64,000 bases of DNA from Perognathus longimembris pacificus (GCF_023159225.1 NC_063172.1:59020828-59084827), one strand, 5' to 3'. Shown: positions 35,616 through 47,317, counted from the stretch's first letter. Translations and numbers: made by a program. Notes: generated by a model not told the origin, from the letters alone.

Positions 35616-36489
35616 GGCTTAGTTGACAGTGGAAATGTTTAGAGTTATAGATCTTTTGCACCTGTATCAATATAGAACTTACATGTGGAATTCTCTGCTT
35701 TTTTTTTTTTTTATGGAGGGCTTTCTTACCTAATCTTGCAATCTTTTTCCATCTACTACAGTGACCACATAGTAGCTTCTCAGGTAACATTTGTTAAATG
35801 AACTCAGCTTGATTTTTAAATTTTGGCTCCATTTTCCCTAAATGCTGGGAAGTCCTTCCAGCCAACCACGCTTTGATCATATTTCTATCACATGATATTC
35901 AAACCAACCATCATCAACCTTGAATCTCCTATAACTTTGATAAACCCGTCAGCAATCTTTTATTTGCATTTTAGATGGGCATGTCCTTTAGACTAAAGAA
36001 CAAAGCCTTTTGGATGGCAACAGGTGTTTTCCACTTAGTGCTCCATGATAGTTTTGGATTTGATTCATAATCCAGCTTATATTTATTCAATTCTCTATTG
36101 TTTTGTCTTCACACACTTCTTGGCAGATCTTTTAAGTTCCGTGTTACCCTCTGGTTTATTAGTAGTTTTAAGAAGTTTATACTCTTACATTGAAGAGGTT
36201 GATCATAGATTATATGTTGTTAGGATACATTTTTGGAAATTGATTAATGAAGCCACAACCCAATAGAAGTTGTGTAAGAGTAAAATGCTTGTAATATGCC
36301 TGTAAGCAGTATTATTGACTCTCCATTTAACTTCTTTGATAGTCTCCAGGTAGCCATCTTTAATGGTTGGTGGCTGTAATCCTTTCATATTTCAAGGTGT
36401 TGAGTACCATCTTCTAACAGATTTCAAGGTCTTAGTGATAAAGCTGGTGAATTTTCAGGTTAAAGGATAATAACACTGAGGTTATTTTT
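35616..36489. other. Gene-free AT-rich stretch
   Basis: T-run at 35699-35712. The rest is AT-rich without coding signals; part may be old L1. Confidence 0.4.
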
Positions 36490-36725
36490 TGGTGGCACAA
36501 TGCATATACAATCAAGATTACTGACTTGTAGTGTATTTTTCAGTGAATTTCCACAAATATGCATAGTGTGTCCGTACTCTCACAGTCCCTGTAGAGAAGC
36601 TCTTTGTCCCCGTGTGTGGTCTACCTTTGCAGTTAGTCCTCTCCCCACACTCTGATCTTGACACTCCTGGTTCTGCTTTCTGTGAGAGCATGCCTTCTCC
36701 ATAATTCCATATAAATGGGACCCTG

Positions 36726-36730
<5 letters not shown>

Positions 36731-36793
<63 letters not shown>
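36731..36793 (+). repeat. Compound (TG)n(AG)n microsatellite
   Basis: TG x about 16 then AG x about 15, directly adjoining a reverse SINE. Confidence 0.97.
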
Positions 36794-36795
<2 letters not shown>

Positions 36796-37016
36796 TGGGG
36801 CTTGAACTCAGGGCGAAGCTACTGTCCTTCAACTTTTTTGCTCCAGGCTATCATTCTACCAGTTGAGTCACAGCCACTTTGCAGCTTTTTGCTTGTTAAT
36901 TGGAGCTAAGAGTATCACAGACTTTCCTGCGTGGACTGGCATTGAAACTGGATGCTCAGATCTCCACCTCCTGAGTCACTAGGATCATAGGCGGGAGCCC
37001 TGGGTGCCCAGCTGCA
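36794..37016 (-). mobile_element. B1-ID composite SINE
   Basis: 'actggggcttgaactcaggg', 'ggctatcattctaccagttgag', linker 'gcttgttaattggagctaag', B1 half to 'ggcgggagccctgggtgcc'. Confidence 0.87.
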
Positions 37017-37184
37017 TTTCCGTCTTTTGTATTTGTCTTCTTTCCTATATGCAGTACTCTTGAGATTCTTTTCTATTGTTTTTGAATCAGTAACTCCTTT
37101 TGATTAGTAGTAGTAGTTCCCATTATTAGAATTTGCTGGGCATTCCAATTTGGAGATGCTACGAATTAGACAGCTCTGATGCTT

Positions 37185-37285
37185 TTTATTTATTTGTACT
37201 TTGGGGGAGCAGTACTAGATTTGAACCTGGCCTCTCGTTTACTAGGATGGTGCTTTGCTACTGAGCTGTGCCCCTAACACTCTTT
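37185..37285 (-). mobile_element. ID SINE monomer, diverged
   Basis: 'ggagcagtactagatttgaacc', 'gctttgctactgagctgtgcccc'. Confidence 0.6.
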
Positions 37286-37321
37286 GCACATTGCTTATAG
37301 GTCCTATACTGAACAGCTACG

Positions 37322-37530
37322 TTTTTTTTTTTTTTTTTGGCCAGTCCTGGGCTTGGACTCAGGGCCTGAGCACTGTCCCTGGCTTCTTCCCGCTCAAGGC
37401 TAGCACTCTGCCACTTGAGCCACAGCGCCACTGCTGGCCGTTTTCTATATATGTGGTGCTGGGGAATTGAACCCAGGGCTTCATGTATAGGAGGCAGGCA
37501 CTCTTACCACTAGGCCGTAACCCCAGCCCC
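37322..37530 (-). mobile_element. Dimeric ID-derived SINE
   Basis: Full-length reverse copy with T-run 37322-37339 and both monomers. Diverged mainly at CpG positions (e.g. 'gaattgaacccagggcttc'), so older than the 21- and 28-kb copies. Confidence 0.93.
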
Positions 37531-37539
37531 GCGCCTACA

Positions 37540-37640
37540 TTTTTTAATTTTCTAATTTTATTATTTTGTAGTTGTACAGTGTTCACAGTTCCCTAAGTTA
37601 GGTTAGACGTACAGTGCATCTTGAATCATGTTACCTTTGA
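37540..37640 (-). mobile_element. L1 3' end (older 'catcttga' type), antisense
   Basis: 'tagttgtacagtgttcacag', 'acgtacagtgcatcttgaatc' recur in related form at 39.45, 52.2, 56.95 and 63.15 kb, marking one older L1 3'-end family. Confidence 0.55.
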
Positions 37641-37955
37641 AACAGGTTCTCACTTTCTGCATGGGTGGCCCTGGGACTGCGATTGTCCTGTTTTCCTGCT
37701 TCTTGTCACAGGTGACATGACAGATGGAGGCAGCCACACCCAGCTTTTGTTGTGATGGAGCCCCACAGGTTTTTCTGCCAAGGCTGGCCTGGAACTTGGA
37801 TCCTCTCAATCTCAGCTTCCCATGGAGCTGAGATGACAGGCACAGGCCTCTCTGTACCACCTCCTGGTTGACTGAAAAGGGAGCTTGTGAACTGGGATCA
37901 CCCCGATCTTAGCCTTGCAGTAGCTACAGCCATGAGCCACTGACACCTAGCTTGC
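37640..37955 (-). mobile_element. B1-like SINE pieces
   Basis: 'gccaaggctggcctggaac', 'ctcagcttcccatggagctgagatgacaggcac' and a second B1 end at 'agctacagccatgagccac'. Probably two copies. Confidence 0.65.
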
Positions 37956-38349
37956 GTGGACATTTTTGTTCAAGCCTTTGAGTGAAATATGTGTTTCAAT
38001 TCTTCTTTGTTTTCTACCTAGAAGTCGAGTTGCTGTGTCATGTGCTGTACTTTTGAAGAGACTGTCAAATTATTTTTTCTAAGTGCCTACAACATTTTTA
38101 AAATTTTCACCACAATTGCCTTTATAAGTTTTAAATTTAGCCATAGATAGCATGTGATGGTTATCTTATTTCGGATTTATTTTACATTTTTCTAATTATG
38201 TTACAGGTCTCTTCCTGGATTTACCTGATGCTGTTTTAGTTGAAAGTGTGTGTTGAAATTGTCCCTTTTCTCTCTCCATGTGGTTATTTAACACTAAGTA
38301 AAGATACCGTTAGTGGGAGTGAATTTATATGAAGAAACAGAAGGAAGCT

Positions 38350-38640
38350 GTATCTGACCCTTGGTAACCAGGAGGTATTGGATCTGTGGATGCTCAAATT
38401 CCTTATATAAAATAGAACAGTGTTTGTATAGAACCCACACATAGTTTCCCATCATCTGTAGATGATGTACGATTCCCATGACGATGCAATGGCTATGTAG
38501 GTAGTTGTTATTACCGTCTTTAGGGAATAATGATATAAATAAAAAAGCTATCCGTGTTCAGGATAGTTATGTACTGCATTTGTTAGAATCCACAGATGTG
38601 GAATCATAAATAGAGTGGGTGGCCGTATTTGATCCCTTTC
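38350..38640 (+). mobile_element. MER2/Tigger-type DNA transposon fossil
   Basis: 'gacccttggtaaccaggagg', 'tctgtggatgctcaaattcc', 'ttatataaaatagaacagtg', 'gctatgtaggtagttgttat', then an end near 'aatccacagatgtgg'. This is the order seen in MER2-like non-autonomous Tigger elements. No transposase coding remains. Confidence 0.72.
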
Positions 38641-39599
38641 ATATTTTCAAGAACGAAATTCACCTTAATGGATGCTTTGTTCTGAGAGCTGCTTTTGTTT
38701 GTATTGCTTTTTGCATTGTATGTATAGAGGTATCTTCTTTCCTCTGCTAGCTTTTACAGTTGTCTTCCCTTGCCCTTGCTTGCTTGCATTGTGTCTGTCA
38801 GCTTGCATTCTCTGGAAGCCACCGGTGGGGGTTACACATTCTGTAGCTTTCTGAAGCATACACACCCATCCATACAGCCTGCACTCCAGGCCCTGCTTGA
38901 GTTCCTTGCTGGTCTGTCTGCACTCATCTGGGCACTGTCTCCTGTACCCAACACTGCAATATAAATAGTGAAAGTCAATGGATGATTACTGATAATCATA
39001 ATAAACAAATAATCTGAGTAAACTGAGTGCCTTTCATTGATTGTAGTGATTCAGGCAGTGCAAATTCTGTCTGATACGATGGATCTAGTACGAAATCATT
39101 CTAAAATTCTTATTAAAAACTTTTATACAAACTTTGACAGTAGAACAACTGCATTTTTCTTGATATTATGATTTGACTGAATAAGAGAAAGAAATTGTAT
39201 TTTTAGCGTAGCTGTATCTAGGTTAGACAGTTAAGAGTATCCCAAATTTCATTTCAGATTTCTCATGGGGTATGATCATGTGATCTGGCTTAATTGTTAG
39301 AGCTGAAGACAGAGTACACTCTTGATAATCCTAACCCTTGGTTTATATTGATATAAACTTGAGTGGATTTTGCAAGTTGTGCTTATACAGTATAGAATAA
39401 TATTTTATCACCATCTTTACATGCTTGTACAAAGGAATTGCATGTAACAAAGCAGTTTGTGAATACAATGCATCTTGATCAATGTTAGAATATTATTTTT
39501 GACTTACTAAGTAGATGGAATTATAAGGTTTAGGAGTTTGTGGGAATGCAAGACTGGTTATTATCTAATATAAGATCCAGGGAATCTGACATCCAAGGT
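38641..39599. other. Gene-free stretch with a small L1 3' end
   Basis: 39415-39500 carries 'gcttgtacaaaggaattgc' and 'acaatgcatcttgatcaatg', an antisense older L1 3' end. Otherwise unique. Confidence 0.45.
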
Positions 39600-39715
39600 G
39601 TCCTTAGTTTAGCTGTGTGACTTTGGAGTAGATTTGACCACACTGGTCAAATCATTTCCTCATCTGTGAAATGAATCAACTGGAACAGATAACCATAAGA
39701 TTACTAAATGTTATG
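39600..39715 (+). mobile_element. MIR (ancient tRNA-derived SINE)
   Basis: 'agctgtgtgactttggagtag', 'caaatcatttcctcatctgtg', 'aaatgaatcaactgg' match the MIR core order. Confidence 0.7.
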
Positions 39716-40393
39716 CTTACATGATAGGAATTATTTTAATTGGATAGTTTTTGTTGCACATAATAACTGAAGATGGAGCCCATGTTGAATTTTTTTATTT
39801 ATGGCATTCATCTCAGTCCTAAATATAATCATATGATGTTTCTGTCTCTGAATCTTTATAGTCAGGGCTTACTTGTCATTGTTTTCTCCTTGAAACTCAG
39901 AAAAGGCAAAGGCAAAAATGGATGAAAAGGAATTTATGATCAGCATTTTAACCAAAATATAAAAACTACGATTGCTAAATTTATATATAGTTCAAAATAA
40001 TTTGCTTTCTTTTTTTGTCATATTTTGAATTTAGTTCAGATACAGTTTCAGACTCAATAATTTTATTAATTTCAAATTCTGGAATCCCTTGGAATGTATT
40101 TCAGCAAGCAAATAAAACTAAATCTCATTAAACTCCATGGAATAAAGCAACCACAAAGAGCCATGGGTCTTGGAGTCTCTATTTCTATTTTAATCTGTTG
40201 GTATATTTTACTTTATAGAAGTACTTCTCGAACATTGTTAAGTGATGTAATAGGAATAAGATTGTTTTGTAAGTTTCACAGGTGCGAGCAGAAAGGATCA
40301 GTATTAATTGTTGCTGAAGTAGACATTTTCAGGCTTTCTCTTTCTTTTTTGGAAGCTATAAAAATCTGGGTCAAGATTTGCAGCCTTACTTAT

Positions 40394-40667
40394 AAACTTT
40401 AGGTGTATGTATGAAACTGTAACCTCTCTGTACATCAGTTTTATAATAAAAAATTAAAAAAAAAAAGAAATAGAGCAGGGGCTGGGGATATGGCCTAGTG
40501 GCAAGAGTGCTTGCCTCCTATACATGAGGCCCTGGGTTCAATTCCCCAGCACCACATATACAGAAAATGGCCAGAAGTGGCGCTGTGGCTCAAGTGGCAG
40601 AGTGCTAGCCTTGAGCAAAAAGAAGCCAGGGACAGTGCTCAGGCCCTGATTCCAAGCCCCAGGACTG

Positions 40668-40700
<33 letters not shown>

Positions 40701-40828
40701 AGAAATAGAGCAAGCATTTTGATGTGAAACACTAAATTTCTCCACAAATCACTTCATGGGAGACAAAATAAAAGAATATTATTCAGTTGCCTAATTAAAA
40801 AAAAAAACAAAAAAACTTTAGGTGTATG
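40394..40828 (+). mobile_element. L1 3' end with probable 3' transduction, split by a SINE
   Basis: Outer perfect 16-bp repeats AAACTTTAGGTGTATG (40394-40409 and 40813-40828) bracket the insertion. Inside are a severely 5'-truncated L1 3' end ('tatgaaactgtaacctctc', AATAAA, first A-run to 40466), then after the nested SINE a non-L1 segment (40713-40796) with its own AATAAA at 40767-40772, about 24 bases before a second A-rich tail. That is the structure expected when L1 transcription reads past its weak signal to a downstream one. Confidence 0.75.
40465..40712 (+). mobile_element. Dimeric ID-derived SINE nested in L1, with TSD
   Basis: The insert 40478-40699 is full length: left monomer with box A/B, right monomer, then a long A-run (about 40671-40698). 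It is flanked by perfect 13-bp repeats AAGAAATAGAGCA (40465-40477, 40700-40712). It landed in the first A-run of the surrounding L1 insertion and so is younger than it. Confidence 0.95.
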
Positions 40829-41434
40829 GTTCAGTACTCATTGACCCAGGAAGGAAGTAATGATGGGTGGGAATTTGGTATAAATCTCAAAGAAAGTGTT
40901 TCATAGCCATTATCTTTTGGAGCCCAAGCATTTCCTTCAAATATTTTAATATTAATTGCTCCTCTAATTCTGTAGAATATACAGTAAGCCTGTATGAAGA
41001 AGATAATCTATTGTAGCTTGAACACTGTCTTTCCTCTCTGCTTTCTTCTACTTTCAAGTAAACAAGATACAATTATTTGCCTTATTGGTATTGGACATAA
41101 GCAGATGCTGGTGGAAGATATAGTTAACATTTTCAACCATGGTGTTTTCTTTTGAATTGCCAGATTTCCAGAAAACAATCACTTTTATGATTTGTCCAAG
41201 TATCTCCAAAATCAACAAAGCTATTCCACATCCAACAGTCATGGGGAAGAGACTTTGCTCGTGGTGCCTGGGACTCTCACCCCTTTGTGAAGTAGTCCCA
41301 TGTCTGGGGACCAGAGCCACATGCCCAATCAATGATATGTGTTTCTTTCCCTTGAAATCAAGTTTGCTCAAAATTTGGGATGATATAGTCCTAGCTTCCG
41401 TCCTCAGTCCAGGAAAATGAATCTCAGGATCAGC

Positions 41435-41684
41435 AGGAATATGTGTTCTTTTTTTCTTTTTTTCTTTTTTCTTGCTAGTCCTGGGGCTTAGACTCAGGGT
41501 CCCGAGCACTGTCCCTGGCCTCTTTTTTTGCCTACGGCTAGCACTCCATCTCTTAAGCCACAGCACCACTTCCAGCCTTTTCAGTTTATGTGCTGCTGAG
41601 GAATCAAACCCAGGATTTCATACATGCTAGGCAAGCACTCTACCTACCGCTAAGCCACATTCCCAGCCCCAGGAACGTGTTCTT
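41435..41684 (-). mobile_element. Dimeric ID-derived SINE, diverged
   Basis: Reverse copy at about 41450-41670 with both monomers; the T-run is interrupted by C. Flanks AGGAATATGTGTTCTT and AGGAACGTGTTCTT form an imperfect target-site duplication. Confidence 0.88.
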
Positions 41685-43154
41685 GTCTATCATTTCAAGC
41701 CGAGACTCTTTGAAGGACAGACAAGCTACAGGACTTTTCTGCTTGAGCAATAAGAACTGAGGTCCTCAGGTACAAAACCCTAATCCCTTTTCCAGTCGTG
41801 CTCTGGGCTGTTAAGAGGCTACCCCAGTGTTTCTTGTCTGAAAAGGTGAACTGGAAAAAAATGGAGAAATCTTGTTGGTGATGTTGAGTTTGGAATGATG
41901 TGATGACTAGGGGTAATTCTCAGTCTCTCCTTTGGTTTATTTTCCATTGGCTACACAAGCAAAAAGTATCCCATAGATGCTTTTTGTTTTCTTCTGGAAC
42001 CAATTTAAAGCTTGCTAGAGCAGCTAAATTAGAAAAAGAGCTTTGAGTCCAACATTTCCCCAGGTGTATTAGGAAATACACTGTCTACATTTTTCAGGAA
42101 GAAATAAGTTCCTTCTTAATGTGGATTTTGAATCACTTTTATTCTCCAGCATAGCTTTTCATCTGTATTCATTTCTTTTTACAAAGTGCCACACATACAT
42201 GCATGTCAGTCGTGGGGCTTGAATTCAGGGCCTGCGCTTTTGCTTGGCTTTTTCACTCAGGCTGTTGTTGATCTACCATTTGAGCCATACCTCCAGTTCT
42301 GCAGTTTTGATCGTGGATATTATATTCCTGTGTAATAAATAATAATAATGAATAATGTAGTTCAGTAATAAATAAATGTAGTCTTTTATGTGTTGAATAC
42401 AATTCCTTCCCTGTTTCTTTTTTTCCTACTATTTCCATTTTTATTTGTTTTTTTTCTTTCCTTTTCCCTCTTCCTTACTGCCTTCCTTTTTCCCTTTTCT
42501 TCCTTCCCTGTACTTGAGATATCCCTTCAGGGCTAATCACTGGTTTGATTATACACACATACTTTATCCTGCCTCTTGCCCCTGGAAGGTCTGGGAGGGA
42601 CTGAAACAACCCCATTCATGGAAAAAGTGGCCCACTTTCTCCACCTTCTGTGGGGAACACAGACTGTACTAGTTATGAGTCCAGAGGCTCAGGTACTGTC
42701 CCATCTCCCCTGCCCCCACTGCTCCTGAAATGCATGTCTTCTCTCAGCCCTGGGCATCTGCTTATAGTAGATTCTTTTTTCCTCCCCTGGGATTTCTGAA
42801 ACCTCCTGTTTATATCTAACTTCCTCTATTTAGACTGTTAGAATCAGAATTCCTCCAGGGATAAGTAAAGCAGCAACAGTTTACAGTTCCCCAACTTGTG
42901 ACTATTCCCACTAGAAAGAGACTTGGTCTGGTTTTTCCCCCAGTTGTTAAGCATAGTACATATATTGCAAGAAAAAACTGATGGTGACAGATAATATAAC
43001 ACAGACTTTCACTATCTACGTGGTTCGATTTAGATATCCATGCCTTTGTTATGCTCCCTTTCAAACAGATGCGAGAGCATAATGTCATCCAGCCTGTAAT
43101 TAAATGCATTTGGGGGATAAAGATGGCATCATACAATTTTTACTAAATATTGTG
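41685..43154. other. Gene-free stretch with one reverse SINE
   Basis: 42195-42300 is a reverse ID-type piece ('cgtggggcttgaattcagggcc', 'gatctaccatttgagcc'). A C/T-rich stretch is at 42445-42510. No coding exon seen. Confidence 0.5.
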
Positions 43155-43400
43155 CCTTGCAGTGGGCACTGGAAGCTCATACCTGTCATCCTAGCTACTC
43201 AGGAGCCTGAGATGTGAGGAGCATGGTTTGAAGCCAGCCTGGGCAGAGAAGTTTGTGAGAGTCTTATCTCCAATGAACTACTCCGAAAGATCTGGAAATG
43301 GTGCTGTGACTCTAGTGGTGGTAGAGTTCTAGTCTTGAGCACAGTGAGGCTCAGGGACAGCACCCAGGCTCTGAGTTGAAGACACATGACTGCCCCCTCC
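43155..43400 (+). mobile_element. B1-ID composite SINE
   Basis: 'agctcatacctgtcatccta', 'caggagcctgagatgtgagg', linker 'cttatctccaatgaacta', 'ggtgctgtgactctagtgg', 'caggctctgagttgaag'. Confidence 0.88.
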
Positions 43401-43539
43401 CCCACTCAAATGGGCCGTATGTTGAGTCTTTGCTAATTTAAATGGTAAGTTTTATTTTTATTTCCTTTTGTGGGTTTGCAGCTACTAGCTGTTTTGTTTT
43501 TATTTTGTTATTTTCTTGGATGATGTTTTGTACAGTTCT

Positions 43540-43765
43540 TCCCTTATCTATGGTTTCAGTTTCTGTTACCTGCATTCAGCTGCAGAGTATTATTAAGTGG
43601 AAAATTCTAGAACTGAGCAGTTTGTAAGTTATAAATTGTGTACTGTTTGCAGGGTTACATGCATTGCAACACTGAGACAGTTGATCTGGTAGCTGAGATG
43701 ACCGCCGAGTGACTAAGACTAGATCTGTGGACAAAGGGGTGATTCACCTTTGGGTGTGATATAGT
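43540..43765 (+). mobile_element. Tigger-type DNA transposon fossil
   Basis: 'cttatctatggtttcagtttc', 'tattaagtggaaaattctag', 'gagacagttgatctggtagc', 'gagtgactaagac', 'gacaaaggggtgattcac' are recognisable Tigger-like terminal-region landmarks. No transposase reading frame. Confidence 0.65.
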
Positions 43766-45150
43766 GGCTCAGGGCACGATGACAATATATCCTCAGAATG
43801 ACTTCCTGGGGCTTAGTGGAGAATCTGGTCCATAGGAGCCAAGGCTGTATCGCAGCACCTGCCTAATCCACCTTCTCATAGGCATTGTGTCCTCTCACAT
43901 CATCTTAAGGATGGAAGGGTCAGCCATGCCAAGAATGGGAGGTGTCCCTTGAGAGGTTGACTGTGTTTGTGTAACTTTTATTAGGATACATTCATGCAAC
44001 TTTTATTTATTTTTATTACTTATAGTTGTTATTGCTTTTACTGCGTGTATTTTAGAAGTCTGCATCATAAATACATATGAAAGGAAAGCATAGAGTGATA
44101 CATAGGGTCTAATGCTTCCCCTAGTTCCTCTGACCTGTGGGAGCACATACCTCCCACAGGCAAGGTGGGACTACGACAGTCACTGCATTGTGAAGGGCAC
44201 TTAGCTCCCATCCACAGACCAACGTAGTGCTCAGCATTCCACGGAGAGCATGGACCAGGACTAACCCAGTCACAGTGAGCACTGTAATCTGGGAGTTGGC
44301 TAGGAACAGTGCCCTTCTCTATGTAACTCTTCCAATGTTAGCTTCCTTCATCTCAGAGCTCCTATTGGTCTTGAAATTGACTGTCTCCCATAATTCCCTG
44401 CCTTCCTTTTAGGATGAGAAGCTTCTCCTGTCTTTCCAGAGTCCCCTCTTCACCTTCCACCCGCGCTACCTTGTCATTTCAGCCATGTTTAATGCCTTCA
44501 TAGTCCCTTGGAATCAATCCTCTTGATTTCCCATTGTATGGACAAAGTGTTGCCACAGTAATACAGTCTTTATTCTACCCATAGCCCTTCTACCAAGACC
44601 CCCCCTAGGCTTGGTGTGGGTTCTTGTTCTGTTAGCTCTAGAGGCAGCCTTGCCCTGGACAGACTCCCTAACTCTAGACCTACTGTGGTCTACACATAGT
44701 GGGCCTTACTCACCAAGTTACAGATGACTTCTGAGTGGGCACAGAACATCTATCCAGACCAGGGCCCTTTATTCTGGGTTGTCTGATAATCTGTTCAGGA
44801 AGAAACACTATCCTTTGGGTCGCATTCCAGGGACCATTGAGCTGTGCCAGTTTTGAGGTGGAGTTTTTGTTTGTTGTAATGAGTTACTTCAGGGGAACTT
44901 GGAACCTGGGATCCAAGTTAGATTTGCGCGTGACTTACAGGGCTGGGGGACCAACTCCAATCCAGTTCCTGCCAGTAGAGCGGAAGCTTTTCTCCTAAGC
45001 AGGCCTGAGGAACCCCACACTCTGGTGTTGGTGGTAAGAGATGGGGCTTTGGTGTTGGATCAGCGTTTGTACTTCGTTCATTACAATGTGTGTGGTCCCA
45101 GGTAGACAGCTGAGTCTGGCCCAGATGCTCTCTTTCTCTCCCCTCTCCCT
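43766..45150. other. Gene-free stretch, unique sequence
   Basis: No repeat or exon recognised. Small overlapping frames at 44.7-45.1 kb have no motif. Confidence 0.45.
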
Positions 45151-45154
45151 CTAT

Positions 45155-45240
45155 CCAGGCAGGATAAACTCACTTCACAGGGTTCTTGTGAGGACGAAGT
45201 GAGCTCGTTATTCCACGGATTGACACATGGCGAATTTTAA
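45155..45240 (+). mobile_element. MIR fragment
   Basis: 'ctcacttcacagggttcttgtgagg' and 'gaagtgagctcgttattcc' resemble the MIR 3' half. Confidence 0.5.
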
Positions 45241-45558
45241 CAGGTTGACCATCCCAAATCCAAAAATCTAAAACAATAAAAAATCCCAAAGTTTCTGAAC
45301 ATTGACATGAAGCCACCAATTGGAAAACATCCATACTTGACTTCCTGTCACCGGTCAAATGCAGACACAGTAACATGCAGTATAAAAGTAGTCCAGGCTG
45401 TGTTATAAGTGTATGAAACCTAAGTGAATTTCATATTCTACTCCTATGCCAAAGGTGCCTTAGTGCTTTATGCAAATATTCCAAAATTCAGAGAAAGCCC
45501 AAATCTGGAATAATCCTGATTCAGGACTTTTTTTTTTAATTAGGGATATTCAAGCTTT
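45241..45558 (+). mobile_element. Tigger-like MITE with degenerate inverted ends
   Basis: Starts CAGGTTGACCATCCCAAATCC and ends in 'aattagggatattcaagc', which is its approximate inverted complement. Internal 'tgcaaatattccaaaattc' and 'gtataagtgtatgaaac'-like parts fit a non-autonomous Tigger element. Inserted beside a MIR. Confidence 0.65.
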
Positions 45559-46045
45559 TCAGGTTCATAGTTTTTGTTACTATGATAGCAGAGTGCAGGT
45601 AGTAATATCCTATCAAAGCGGCTGTAGGTTTATGTCTGGCACACATTAAAAGTGGGAGCCCTCAGTAACAATGTAAGCCATGGTATTATTAACCTGTGAG
45701 GTCAGGACAGGACAAGTACTAATTCTGAATGCTGTGTAATACACAGTGAGTATTATCATTGGCTTATTAAATGGTCTACATCTTGGTCATCAAGGTTCAT
45801 TCATAAAGCTGTAGTTATGATTTGCTCTTGGAGTAAGTAGTTATGTTATATTCTATTAAAATCATTTTATTGTCTTTAGTGCCCACTTTTTAAATGTAAA
45901 TACTCTTTGATTTTTATGAAATTAAAAAAACTTGACTAAAGAAAAAATATAGTTATCTTAAATAAGATTACATTATACTAGCCTACACATGTCTTTGGTT
46001 ACAATGTGTATTTGTAGTTATGTTGATCTGTCTCATCACAAATGG

Positions 46046-46081
46046 GTGTGTGTGTGTGTGTGTGTGTGTTGTGTGTGTGTT
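46046..46081 (+). repeat. (TG)n microsatellite
   Basis: About 18 units with one interruption, abutting a reverse SINE. Confidence 0.94.
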
Positions 46082-46490
46082 GGTGCTGGAGTTTGAACTC
46101 AGGGCTTCAAGGTCTGGATTGGTTTTTTTCACTTAAGGCTAGAGTTCTATCTCTTGAGTCAAATCTCCACTTTCTACTTTTAGCTACTACTAATTGGAAT
46201 TAAGACTCTCATAAGTTTCTGCACAGGCTGGCTTCAGACCTCAGTCCTCAGATCTCAGCCTCCTGAGACTAGCTAGGTACCAGTTCTAACTGCACCAGGC
46301 CCTCCCTGTCAATGAGCTTTATTCCTCAAGGCTAGCACTCTGCTGCTTGAATTACAGCTCCATTTCTGGCTTTTTGGTGTTTAATTGGACAGATGAATCT
46401 CACAGATTGTTCTGCCCTGGCTGGCTTTGAACTGCCATCCTCAGATTTCAGCTTCCCAAATAAGTAGCATTGTGCCTAGCTGCATAATGT
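46082..46490 (-). mobile_element. Two B1-ID SINEs in tandem
   Basis: First copy to about 46300 ('ggtgctggagtttgaactcaggg' to 'tctcagcctcctgagac'). Second copy about 46305-46490 ('caaggctagcactctgctgcttg', 'gtgtttaattggacagatg', 'tttcagcttcccaaataag'), lacking its tail-proximal end. Same orientation, head to tail. Confidence 0.82.
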
Positions 46491-46733
46491 CTTTTGAATT
46501 CTTACTGAACCCATCTCATAATGGGTTTTCAAACAATTGGGGGGAAACAATTGAATAACATTGGAGTCTATTATACCTAGACTAAGTGAAGGTTATTAGG
46601 CATTATAATCTGTATTCTTTTAACCCAAAATACTTTTGGATTCTTGGTATTTTAGAGAATTTTATTTTCACTTGATTTATAAACTTGCTTTTTATGCACT
46701 TGAAACAAATGACATTACTTTGTTTAAAACTAT

Positions 46734-46826
46734 TTAAGGCTGTGGATATATCTCTGTGGTAGGCTAGGACATGTGCTTGGCATATGTAAGGCCCTGAGTT
46801 TGATATCTGGCACCACCAAAACGAGG
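46734..46826 (+). mobile_element. ID SINE monomer
   Basis: 'aaggctgtggatatatctctgtgg', 'gcttggcatatgtaaggccctgag', 'ttgatatctggcacc'. Confidence 0.75.
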
Positions 46827-47043
46827 TCCTAAAGAAAAGAGTTGATGATCATATAAGGTACTTTAGCAAGTGAATGCATCATGTACCCTGGGTTAGGTAT
46901 ACACAGTTCAGAGGGGAAGTTAGTGGGGAAATGGGGCTGGTGAAAACACATTTGCTGCATTGAAAACATAGTGACTTCTCAGATTTGCCAGTAGTATTAC
47001 TGGGATCCATGGAAACTGCAAAGAAGGATATATAAAGTATTTT

Positions 47044-47222
47044 TATTGTTATTTAAGTTGGTATACAGTAGCATTATAGTTACATGAGTCAGGTAAAGAG
47101 TACATTTCTTTTTGGACAATGTCACCCCTTCCTTCATTCTCTCCCAGTTTTTTCCTCCTATTCCCACAAGTCGTATAGTTCATCTTCAAAGATAGTGTCT
47201 TGTGAATGCAATTGCTGCATTG

Positions 47223-47225
<3 letters not shown>
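47044..47225 (-). mobile_element. L1 3' UTR end, antisense
   Basis: 'gttggtatacagtagcatta', 'gagtcaggtaaagagtac', 'tctttttggacaatgtc', then C/T-rich sequence. Ends where (TC)n begins. Confidence 0.82.

Positions 47226-47317
<92 letters not shown>

Larger units (their letters stand above)
36490..38215 (-). mobile_element. Old L1 split by several younger insertions
   Basis: Pieces at about 36490-36730, 37030-37150 and 37980-38215 follow in the order expected of an antisense old L1 ('ttttcagtgaatttccac', 'actcttgagattcttttc', 'cctagaagtcgagttgctg', 'tcttatttcggatttat'). The gaps are filled by SINEs and an L1 3' end listed separately. No intact frame. Confidence 0.6.
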
